Source: Himantopus leucocephalus
Lineage: Eukaryota; Chordata; Aves; Charadriiformes; Recurvirostridae
Reading direction: 5' to 3'
DNA length: 64,000 nt
Assembly: GCA_003993805.1 (NCBI GenBank)
Contig: RSEF01000001.1
Span: 93,497,400-93,561,399 of the forward strand
How positions within the stretch are numbered: the first letter of the stretch is position 1; each line of letters starts with the position of its first letter. Of this stretch, positions 39,024 to 48,034 are shown one piece after another. The notes beneath the pieces are model-generated. The model was not told the DNA's origin, ran no database searches, and saw only the letters and a program-made list of their open reading frames with translations. The position numbers and the translations under genes are program-made.

Positions 39024-39331
39024 CTGTGCCGGTGCTCGTCGTGCCCTTGCCCGTGGATGAGGAAGCCGCCGAGGTTTTTGCCCCCTTTGCTGGTGTCCAC
39101 GTGAGGAATGAGCACATCCTCCAAGCCCAGGTCAAAGCGCTTGTGCTTCGAGGAGTCGGGGAGGAAGAAGAACGCCCCGAAGCACAGGGTGATGAAGGCA
39201 CTAAGAATAAGGAGCAGGATAAATTTTTCGGAGAGTCTCAAGGTAGCCCTGTGGTGCGGGAAGGCGGAGGCCCCCAGGTTGAGGGGGGGCAGCCTCCGCC
39301 CGGAGAGCGGCAGCAGGGCGGGAGTGGTCAT
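39024..39331 (-). CDS. MAN1A2: MAN1A2 exon 1 (N-terminal coding exon), alpha-1,2-mannosidase IB
   Basis: Encodes residues 1-102 plus two bases of codon 103 of Golgi mannosyl-oligosaccharide 1,2-alpha-mannosidase IB, which trims Man9 N-glycans towards Man5 in the early secretory pathway (family knowledge). The peptide opens MTTPALLPLSGRRLPPLN, which I recognise as MAN1A2 rather than its paralogue MAN1A1. Residues 1-36 are a short basic cytosolic tail, residues 37-57 (FILLLILSAFITLCFGAFFFL region) are a type II signal anchor, followed by the conserved LPDSSKHKRFDLGLEDV luminal segment. The start ATG (39331-39329) has A at -3, and an in-frame TGA lies 12 codons upstream, so the start is well fixed. 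The exon ends CACAG and is followed by the donor GTAGGT (39023 downward), giving a phase-2 intron whose split Arg codon is completed by exon 2. The exon lies inside a CpG island. Confidence 0.97.
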
Positions 39332-39338
39332 CCTGCCG

Positions 39339-39368
39339 CTAGCGACCACCCCGCCGGGCACGGCTCAT
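39339..39368 (-). promoter_or_regulatory. Upstream ORF of 9 codons in the MAN1A2 5' leader
   Basis: An ATG at 39368-39366 (G at -3, A at +4) opens a frame encoding MSRARRGGR and stops at TAG 39341-39339, seven nucleotides before the MAN1A2 ATG. It is in the +1 frame relative to MAN1A2. It should be in the leader if transcription starts upstream in the CpG island, which is inferred. Such a short gap usually disfavours reinitiation at the main start, so the uORF could reduce translation unless it is bypassed by leaky scanning. Confidence 0.6.
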
Positions 39369-39526
39369 CCCCCTCAGCCCCTGCGGGGGGCGGCGCGGGC
39401 CCGGCTCGGCTCGGCCGCCTCCCGGCCCGGCGCGGGGGCTGGGGGCGGCTTCACCATCCTCCCCGCGGGCGCCGGGCCGCCTCCCCCCCCACCCTCGCCC
39501 GCCGAACCACGGCGCGGCGGAAGGCA

Positions 39527-39560
39527 GGGGAGGGAAGGGGAAGGGAAGGGGGGGCCGGGC
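39527..39560 (+). repeat. G-run cluster (possible G-quadruplex) in the MAN1A2 leader region
   Basis: Five closely spaced G runs (GGGG A GGG AA GGGG AA GGG AA GGGGGGG) lie on the + strand, the template strand for MAN1A2. The pattern satisfies the usual G-quadruplex rule. Confidence 0.6.
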
Positions 39561-39900
39561 CGCCCCAACGGCCCCCGCCCCCCCGGGGGCTCGGGCCCGG
39601 GGCGCGGCCGCCCCTCTACCTGCGCGCCCCCCTCCCTCGCCCCGGGGCCAGCAGGGCCCGAACGGGCGGCTCCGGTCAGCGGCGCTCCCTCAGCTCCGCG
39701 GCCGCTCGGCTGCGGGACGCCGCCGGCAGCGGCGAGCGGCAGCGGGCTGTTGAGAGCCCGGCCCGGCGTGCTGCGTCCCTCCGCCCGCGTCCCCTTGGCC
39801 GGGCCGGGCGGAGGCTCATCCCCGCCGCGCCACCCCGCTACGAACGGCGCCGGCAACGGCCACCGCAATTCCACTCCGGACCCTTCTCCCCACCCCCACG

Positions 39901-39934
39901 GCGCCTGCGCGGCAACGGCGGGCGGCGCAGGCGC
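39901..39934. promoter_or_regulatory. Inverted pair of NRF-1-like sites in the promoter
   Basis: GCGCCTGCGC at 39901-39910 and its exact reverse complement GCGCAGGCGC at 39925-39934 are separated by 14 bp. Both resemble the NRF-1 core (GCGCATGCGC type). Their position just upstream of the GC boxes fits a CpG-island promoter. Binding is inferred from sequence only. Confidence 0.45.
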
Positions 39935-40663
39935 GCTGAGGGGGAGCGAGGTCCGGAGGAAGCCGCCGCCACGAGAGCCCCGCCCCTTCGGCGGGAGGGG
40001 CGGGGCGAGGGGCGGGGCCTACCCGCGCCCGTCCCGGCGGCGGGGGGCGGCCCGGGCCGGGATGGGTCGGGTCGGGCCGGGCAGGTCGGTGCCGCCGCCG
40101 CCGCGGCCTCCCCGGCGGTTCGGCGTTACCCCCCGCTTGCGGGAAGCGGCGTCTCGCCGCGCCGCTGCGGCAGCGCCGGTGTCGCGCTTGTCCAGCCGGG
40201 TCGGCGGCGCCGGGGGTCGGGCAGCAAAAGCCCGTGGGGTGGTTTTGTGGGGTTTTTGTTGGAAAAAGGGGCCCAGCGCGGGGCGGCGCAGTCGTCCTGG
40301 TGACCTCGTAAGATAGGGCCTGCCCCCACGGAGGAGTAATAGCAGTCTCTGTCGCGACAGGCGCGTCCCCGGGGAGCTGCGCCGAGGGGTGGTGTGAGCA
40401 CGCGCTACCGGTACCCCACGGAGGCATCGCCGGTGCGGCCCCCGGTGGGGGTGGTGGTTGGTGGTGGTGGTTTATCGTCGGGGGTCGGCCTGGGCGGCAG
40501 AGCAGGCTGTCGCGGGGGGCGGCCGTCCTGCGACAGCTGAGGGCTGAGAATCCGCAGGGAACACCGCCAGGTCTTGCGGCTTCGGCTGTTCCAGCCCTCC
40601 GGCTCCCCGCGCCGCTTTGAACCTGGGGGCAACGCTGCGGCAGGAGTGCTGTCAGAAGGAGCC

Positions 40664-40683
40664 GGGGGGGTGGGGGTGGGGGG
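40664..40683 (+). repeat. G-run cluster (possible G-quadruplex) at the CpG-island edge
   Basis: Three long runs, G7-T-G5-T-G6, at the right-hand border of the CpG island. The runs are long enough to supply four G-tracts. Confidence 0.6.
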
Positions 40684-41140
40684 TATAGATGAAGTGAGAG
40701 GCGGAAGACGTTATCTGAATTACCCTTTAGAAATATTAAACGCGGCCGTTACAACCCGGCTCGTTCGTGGTTTGCTGCCTGCGCGCCTGCACAAGGCCAA
40801 GTTCCCCCCGTCCGTGAAGGATTTCACGGAAAAGCAGAAGGGAAAGGTCAGGCACGGGCCTGGGCAAGGTTGCTGCAGGAACCAGAGCCAGAGGAGTTAA
40901 AAGAAGGAAAGCAGGTCCGTAAGTCTGGGAGGCGAGTTCCAGCTCTTTTCAAAGTAGGATGTTTTTCACTTTTTAAAGATTTAACAAGAGCCTTGGGTAA
41001 TCCCAGATTATGGAGAGCAGAGTGTGTGTGTTTAGCGAACCTGGCAGGCGAGGCTGGATCCCAGCCAGGGAAACATAAAGGCAGGGGAGAGGACGGGTCG
41101 GTTCAGCCTGCTGAAGTAAGTTAGCTGGGCTGGAGAGGGC

Positions 41141-41260
41141 TTCTGAGGTGGAAGGCGGTGTCCCCAGACTGTGGTAGGTCTTCCAAGGTGGAAGGCGGTG
41201 TCCCCAGACTGTGGTAGGTCTTCCAAGGTGGAAGGCAGTGTCCCCAGACTGCGGTAGGAC
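41141..41260. repeat. 40-bp minisatellite, three copies
   Basis: Three exact-period 40-bp units at 41141-41180, 41181-41220 and 41221-41260. Each contains GAAGGCRGTGTCCCCAGACT followed by GYGGTAGGWC. Copies 1 and 2 differ only in their first bases; copy 3 has a few changes at its end. It lies about 1.2 kb upstream of the likely MAN1A2 promoter. Confidence 0.93.
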
Positions 41261-41884
41261 CGACAGGATGAGAACTGAAGGGAAGCGGCAGGGAACCCCC
41301 CGGCCCAGCTCCAGAAGGGTGAGGAATCCAGCTTACAGGTGTAAATACACAAAGGAAACGGGAGAGAAAACGTTGAGGGAGGTGTCCTGCAGGCAGTCGG
41401 AGCAGGCACAGAGCCAAGAGCGGCTTCCACTGCCACTACTGCTGCCAATGCCCATGAGTGGGGTACCCTTGATCCCAGTCACAGCAGCTGCTGGTATCTG
41501 AACAGAGCAGGTTTGATAACAGACCTAAATGCCTGGTATTACTGTTATCAGTCGTATACTTTGCTTTAAATGTTTTGAATCTTTGGGGAATTATGCTGGC
41601 CTGTGAAGCAAACATCCCAAGTCCAGCTGGACGTGCTGAATTAAAGAAGGTTAGTGCTCAGCTTCTGGTCTGAGCGTGGTGTACTATGGAAATTAAGCCC
41701 TTGAGAGGGTTTAATTTGGGAGGATTCCAGGGAAGAAAAGCAGCTGAGCTAATGAACTCTGATGGTCAATGTAGTGGCACAAGTGTGGGTGGGTCAAAAA
41801 AATCCAGATTAATAAACACTTAGTCAGGTTATCCGAAGTTAACTGATCAAGGCAAAGAAGACCATCTTCTACGTGAGACTAACT

Positions 41885-42110
41885 CCTCCACTTTGATCAT
41901 TCCCTATGTCCTCACACCCAGGCTATGAATTGCACCTTGCTGGATCTTTTTGCATAACGTATCAGAGATAATGGCCTTTCCCGTCTGTCCACCCAGCTAA
42001 ACTCTTCCATCAACTTATATTTTTGCTTCTTCTTCTCTGTTTTTTACAAAGAGGACCCGCAACAATGCCATGCAGCAGACAGCTGGACCCTGCTCACTAG
42101 GAGAAAACAG
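41885..42110 (+). mobile_element. L2-like LINE fragment (copy 1)
   Basis: Shares many sequence blocks in order with 43760-43995: TCCTCACA, TGAAT, TAAC, TCA-AGATA, CCCAGC/CTCAGC, AAACT, CTTGCTTC/TTTGCTTC and TTACAAAG. The translated blocks resemble the end of an L2-type reverse transcriptase, and stops are frequent. Both copies are on the + strand. Confidence 0.45.
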
Positions 42111-43379
42111 AATACAGTGAGAAACGCTGCCATGAGGTGATAAAAACCAAAGAGCCAGTGGGGGACAGAGATACCAAAGAGAGGCCATACACGAAAAGAG
42201 CTGCGTTATCAGTGATGCTACAATGCACTCCAACCAGTACAGCAACTAAACCTAACATTTTATGTTGTTCCTACGGGATTAACAGGCTTCAACTGGTCTG
42301 TTGGCCGTTTCAGCTGTCTTCCAGTTTTGATCTGGTAAAGTATCTTCAAATATGTTCAAGTCTTCACTTGTTAAATTGCCTTCACAGACAGTCTGAAAAA
42401 AAAAGATCAATCCATGAAGACTTTTGTTCTTCAGTCTTTTTGCCCTTTGCTTCACTCTTCTTTGCAAACTGCTAGTTTTTCTTTTGCTTTAAAAGACTGA
42501 GCAGAAGCTTCCAATTTCTTTATAGAATGTTTCTTTGTGTTTAGCTCATTGCAAGGAAGTAACATTTCTGTAGGTTTTGTAGTTTATGATGACCTTTCCA
42601 AATTCTAAAGCATCTGTGTCCAAGCCATGTTGAAGTTTTGTATTTCTACAATTTTGTGCTTGTTTTGACTTCCCTACTCTTTACCAAAGTCTAAGAGTAA
42701 TTTTTCATCCTTTGGTTCTGTCATACTGGGTAATATGCATATCCCTGTAAGTCTGCCAGTGATTTTCCACGCTGCAGTGGTGTAGCTCTGTAGCTGAACA
42801 ACATTAAATATAGAATTATATTGAATTAGTTGTTTTTGTGAGCCTGTGCTACACTATATAGATTCTGCATCTATTAGTGTTTTCTCAGAGATGCCCAGAA
42901 CATTCTCAGAAGTGTCTTGCGCTGAAATTTAAAGGTTTTCACAAGAACTGGGAATTTCCTGTACTCATTGCCTTTGTCTTTGATCAATTACTAATGTAAC
43001 TGGGAGCTTGAGGTGCAAAAGTGCTTGATCATCAGCACTAAAGTCCCTGTATTTCCACAGCCCAACATTTCTGGAAAGTTATTAGACTAGTTCACATTTT
43101 TCAAAGTTAGACAAAGTAAGTCCTGTGGAAGTACAGATCCATATCCAAGTACTATTTCTTTCTTCTTGAAATGACCGCAGTGATCCCTTCTAGCATCACA
43201 AGCTGGGCACACAGTCTGCAGTCATTATTTGCAAAGCCTCTTCTTCAGTTTTCTGCTAAACACTTTCCAGTCTTTCCTCTAGCCCCCAGGTTCCATGGAA
43301 AGCTCAAAACGGCATTCACAATCTTGTGAACCCAATGGTGACTGGGGTCGGTCCCGTGAGCACATTCTTTGTGAACTCT
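42111..43379. other. Intergenic, nothing recognised
   Basis: AT-rich sequence between the two L2-like fragments. No convincing reading frame or repeat terminus. Confidence 0.5.
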
Positions 43380-44170
43380 AGTCTGTAATGGCTCCTGTGA
43401 CTCTGTCTTCATGTTTCTCATCCTATCCCTCCAACCTTTGCTTCTTGGGAAGAGACTCTTCACCCACAGCCAAGCTTTGCCACAAGGCTTTGGTCTTTGG
43501 CCCATTTTCCTGCTCTCCCTGTGTTGCTGAATGTATGTATACATTTTACTATTATTTCTGTGTGGACGACTCACAAATCAACGTCTCCAGTTCAGATCCC
43601 ATTTTGTTTCAAACAACCCTTACCCTTAGATCTTTATGAGGAAGACTAGCCCTTGCTCATCCACAACGTGCCTGTAGCAGGATGATTAATACCGCCCTAA
43701 TCTTTCTCCTACTTCTTTTCTTGATCAAGCTGGAGAACACGATCTCCTCATAGTTCAGACCCATAACCCATGCATGGTCTTCTGCTCTGAATTCTCCCTA
43801 CATCCTCACATCCAAGTTCTGAATCACACATTGTTGAGTTTTTCCTGTGTAACAATCAAAGATACGAACTTTCCCATCCATCACCTCAGCCAAACTGCTC
43901 CACTTAGGCGGTGCCTTGCTTCCTTGTCTCTGGTTCTTACAAAGGCAGTCTCGCACCTTTCAGGTTCATTCAAAGTGCTTCTGGAAAGATAATTTTTTGT
44001 GTGTGATTGCCCTTGTGTCACTTCAAGCTTTGTATCCTCCTAGTCTTTCCTGACATGCCTCCCCTCTCTCCTGGCATTTCTGATTCATGACTAAGACACC
44101 AGCTCCTCCTACACCCAGTTGGCCTATAATATCAGCCTCCAGCACCTATTTATTAACGTTTCAAGTACTT
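43380..44170 (+). mobile_element. L2-like LINE reverse transcriptase fragment (copy 2)
   Basis: The + strand is pyrimidine-rich and encodes, in shifting frames and in the right order for an L2-clade RT: YYFCVDDSQINVSS at about 43552-43593 (the YADD catalytic box, with Val for Ala), LHPHIQVL at about 43800, KIRTFPSITSAKLLH at about 43859 and RFIQSASGKIIFCV at about 43963-44004 (the conserved IQNAAAKIIF-type block). Frameshifts and stops show it is long dead. L2 is old and rare in birds compared with CR1, which fits the decay. Confidence 0.6.
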
Positions 44171-47100
44171 CCATGCTTTCTTCTGTGCTTCCTTAAGGCA
44201 TGAAAAGACTTGCACATCAAAAAGGAATTTGGGAACCATGAAAGAGTATTAGACTATACCAGTAAATTTGCAGTTATGAAAACTGAACTTACTCGTCGCA
44301 GCTTCTGTGCAGAGACACAAAATGGGCATAAATATCAGATTGTAAAATAAAACATGAGGTCTACAAGTGTGTGTTGGGATAAGCAGCAGTGCTGCCATTC
44401 CTTGGCTGAGAAAGTGAAATTCAACTTTCCAAAGATGCTCAGTAACAAGGGTCAGGAGGTGCATGGCTTCAGGACCTGGAGACCAAATAGTTGCCTGTAG
44501 TGTGCACTGGGAAGACCGTGCCTAAATTATTGGAGCTAGTTAAACATATGGAAGAGATTGTGTCACAAGTTAAATATATCATCTGCATGGTGGTCTGGGT
44601 TTGCACATGATGGGACTTGATGACTGAGGTTGTCCCTGGAAATAAAAAACAAGCTGATCATTCAGATGGACACAAATCTCACACATTTGACATTTTACAT
44701 CCAAGCACAATCTGCTTTAAAAGAAAAAGAGGATTTATGCCCCATTTGTGCAATCCTAAAAATAGAATTGCTAAGACATCTTTACGATAATGGAGATGAG
44801 AAATTTCTGAGTAAATAAATTATAGCTTCCCGTTGCCAAAAGTTTATTACAGAAATGAGTCAAGATAAAGATTTTCAACATTATAAAAAACAAGTCAGAG
44901 TCCTCTTAGAAACATAATTAAAAAACCTGTCACCCATTGCCACAGGTATACTGAGATAGACAACACTTAACAGTGGCGGATCAATCAATGTTTGAAAGGC
45001 TCACATTTTTCTTAGGGTCCTAGCCCAGGTCTGGTAAGAACGACCAGGGAGCATGAAAATCAGCTTCATATTTTATGGTGAAGTGTTCTTCCATTCTGGA
45101 GAGGGCAGATTAAAATTTGGCTAGAAGGGAGAGAGATTCACTTCCTTACAGCTATGTTTTGCAGTATCTGCATGTCCCTGTTCCTCTACACAGATCTTCA
45201 TGCCTGTCTCAATGAGCCTCCCTGCAGGCATATGGGCCTAACTGCACTGATTACTTTGCAGAACTGGGGGTTAGAAATTACAAAGCCACATGCTTTATAA
45301 TTGCAAACTCACTAACTTATCCCAGTCTCGTTCAACGATCTTCTCCTTCCCAGCAGGGCCCATCTGTCACCATTTCACTAACTCCATGTTTTAATGAGAT
45401 CCAGTTTCACTCTTTGCTTTCAAGTGATTTTATTCTATATCTGTACATTGAAAGAAAAAAACCAACATGTTTTCTATTAAAAGTAAGTCAGTTGTAAATA
45501 TGTAGAAAACTGAAGGGCCCCTGCATATAAGGTCATGTGACATTTTATCATTGCATTGTTGATAGTTCTGCATTATCTTCATTCCATGCTAAAAGAGTAA
45601 TTAAAAGACATTTCTCTTTAGAAAGAGAAAAAAACATGAAAGAAAGATGGACATTCAAATCTAAACTGCCTTAGAACTACAACAAGCTGATAAACCAGTC
45701 CTTTGGAAGCCTAATCTTCAGGTAAAATGTTCTCATTCAGCTCATGCTACGGCATTAGACTCGATCCATGGACAGTCAGTGAAGATTTCTGCTGTTAAAG
45801 GAGAATATACCACTTGATGTAAAAATAACAGAGCCAGCTTTCACATTAGCAGCTCCCTTCGTTAGCCCAGCCACAAGCCTGGAGGGAAGAAAGGCTCTAC
45901 ACCAACAGAAGCTCTCCCAGGCTATACCTACATTACCCGTATACCTGGGATCTCCTAGGCTAGCTCAAGCCTGAGGGTGGAGTTGAAGGCAGCAAGGCGA
46001 ATTGCCCAGACACGGTAGCTGTCATCTAGCATGATACGCCATGGACTATATGAGGTTCATGTACCAATGCTCCCTTGTTCCAAATGAACCAAAAAAGCCA
46101 GATCACAGGCACCATCATCAGGGACAGTGGGCAAATGCATGACTTTGTTGCGTGGGTGCTATGCTCAGCCAACAAATTCCTGACATACTGTTGTCTAGCC
46201 TGCATTTATCTGCCTAACTGCAGACTGACATGTGCGGCAGGGGAAGCTGCGTTGCCGTGTCCCAAGCATTCTGCTTATCCTTGCTACCTTGTGAAGCCAT
46301 CAGGGCTGGCAACAGTAAGGCAGGGATTTCCCATCCACCTCTGCGCAGGTCGAAAGTCAAGCCAGTGGAACTGCTTTCCATGAAAGATTATATTCATCAC
46401 CCGAACACAAGGCCTTCTCTTGATTTGTCAGTCTGCCCATTACGCTTTTCAATAATCCTCCCCCTTACTTACCTATTACTTTCTCCCTCCCCCCATCCTT
46501 CCCTCCGAGTCGTATAAAGCCACCCAGCCCTCAGGTGACCACCATTCTTCCTTCTCACAGTCACTGAGCTGAGTTTATGCTTGGGTTTTTAATTACACAT
46601 ACGCAAACATCAGGCTAGCCCTGCAGGGCTTCCCTGCAGAATCTTCAATGGAAATTTATCCAGAAAAGGCCCTACATTGTGTCTCCAAAGTGCCTCTAGT
46701 CAGCAGCTAGGATATGCCTTGTGCACCTTCTAATATCCTCCCCACTCCCACTGCCTGAGGCTTTCTAGCCACAAATCCCAGCAGATCCCTGCCTGTACTC
46801 CAGCTGTGCCATGTGAGGCTGAGTGGCATCCCACTGCTGGTCTGGGATCTCCCAGATGTAAATAGGTGTGTGTGAGAGTAGTAAGTCTGAGCTTTGGGAT
46901 CATACTGCATTTATTAAGGTATGAATCAAGGTCACACAGAGACAGTGAACCCAGCATTTCCTAGAAATGCTGGTCAGGCTCAACTGACTGAATAGCAGAC
47001 AGATGGTAATCGAGTCCAGTTCATCCTCATGGCATTAGCTGTACTTGACGGGTATGCAGCAACTGCGCAAGGTGTGTTTGAAACCATTCCAGACATAGAG

Positions 47101-47887
47101 CTGCCCAGCTGGGACAACTATGGAAGGGACTTGCAGCCACTTGGATCTACTAGATGTGCTTAAAACCCTCCAGTTCCAGCAAGTTTGAAATTCTGGATAT
47201 CAAACCAGAGCTTCTCTGGGGAAATCTAGGCATGTGACCAAAGGTGAGGAAAAAAGGTGTTTCTGCTGCTGCCTTTACTGGTTGTGGGGACCAGTGTTGC
47301 CACTGTTGATGGAAATGCCCACAGAGATTAAACTGGGAACTTCTGCTCTACTATATATATGATTATATACCTTCACCATCATTATACATTCTCTTTCTTT
47401 TCTCTTACAGAAACACACACACACACACACACGTGCGCAGATGCTCTGACAACTAAGATCACCAAGCCTTCTCCCCTCTGGAAGAATGAAGCCAGCTTCA
47501 TCCCTTCTCCCTCAAGCATGAATAAAAATCTGCTGATCTTACCTGAACATCTTGAGAGCTCTACAGCTAGTCCTTTCATGCCTCAGAGAGCCTATCCAGC
47601 CTCCCTATAAATGCTGCGATGGAAGTTTATGTTCCATTCGATAGTTAAATAACTGCTGGCAGGTTATTGTGTTGTACCATTGCCAGATTTTCACATACTC
47701 CTTCATGGACAGAGGCAGAGACTAAAGTCAGGATGAAAGATAGCAGCATGAGTGCTGTGCTTACTGTTTAAGTTTTTCTTTTTGTTACCTAAAATTTGCA
47801 TTTAATAGGACTGGAATGCAATGGAGTCATTAAAGTGGAAATCACAAGTCCCAGTAAATATAGAAAAAAAGAGCAAGGCAGTGGAAG
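44171..47887. other. Intergenic, only a (CA)10 tract recognised
   Basis: No recognised gene. Pyrimidine-rich patches near 46.4-46.6 kb may be further repeat relics but show no diagnostic motif. Confidence 0.5.
47413..47432. repeat. (CA)10 microsatellite
   Basis: Ten uninterrupted AC dinucleotides, followed by GTGCGCAG. Confidence 0.95.
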
Positions 47888-47934
47888 ATGATGCCAGGTC
47901 CAGCACTTGGGTCACAACAACCCCATGCAGCGCT
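47888..47934 (+). mobile_element. CR1 ORF2 fragment abutting an assembly gap
   Basis: The stretch AGCACTTGGGTCACAACAAC then CCCATGCAGCGCT matches the CR1 ORF2 segment that encodes (V)LHLGHNNPMQR in this family. It stops at a 100-N gap and is not clearly resumed after it. Confidence 0.75.
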
Positions 47935-48034
47935 NNNNNNNNNNNNNNNNNNNNNNNNNNNNNNNNNNNNNNNNNNNNNNNNNNNNNNNNNNNNNNNNNN
48001 NNNNNNNNNNNNNNNNNNNNNNNNNNNNNNNNNN
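47935..48034. other. Assembly gap (100 N)
   Basis: Exactly 100 Ns in intergenic DNA, right after a CR1 fragment. The true size is unknown and the missing sequence is probably the rest of the repeat. Confidence 0.99.

Larger units (their letters stand above)
38880..40830. promoter_or_regulatory. CpG island / MAN1A2 promoter
   Basis: A sharp change from AT-rich DNA to very GC- and CpG-rich sequence surrounds MAN1A2 exon 1 and extends about 1.5 kb upstream of the start codon. GC boxes occur at about 39978-39986 (CCCCGCCCC), 39997-40006 and 40009-40019 (GGGGCGGGG types). I see no TATA box. This is the usual broad promoter of a housekeeping glycosylation gene. The transcription start is not determinable by eye; I would place it around 39.8-40.0 kb. 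Divergent transcription to the right is possible but unsupported. Confidence 0.85.

Noticed and set aside
38858..40316. Long + strand open frames of 481 and 402 codons across the CpG island
   Set aside because: They are antisense to MAN1A2 exon 1, rich in Gly/Ala/Arg/Pro as expected from random GC-rich DNA, lack domains, and owe their length to few stop codons at high GC.
39374..40427. Minus-strand open frames of 166 and 203 codons upstream of MAN1A2
   Set aside because: Same composition effect; an in-frame TGA separates the leader from the MAN1A2 start and the peptides have no recognisable fold.
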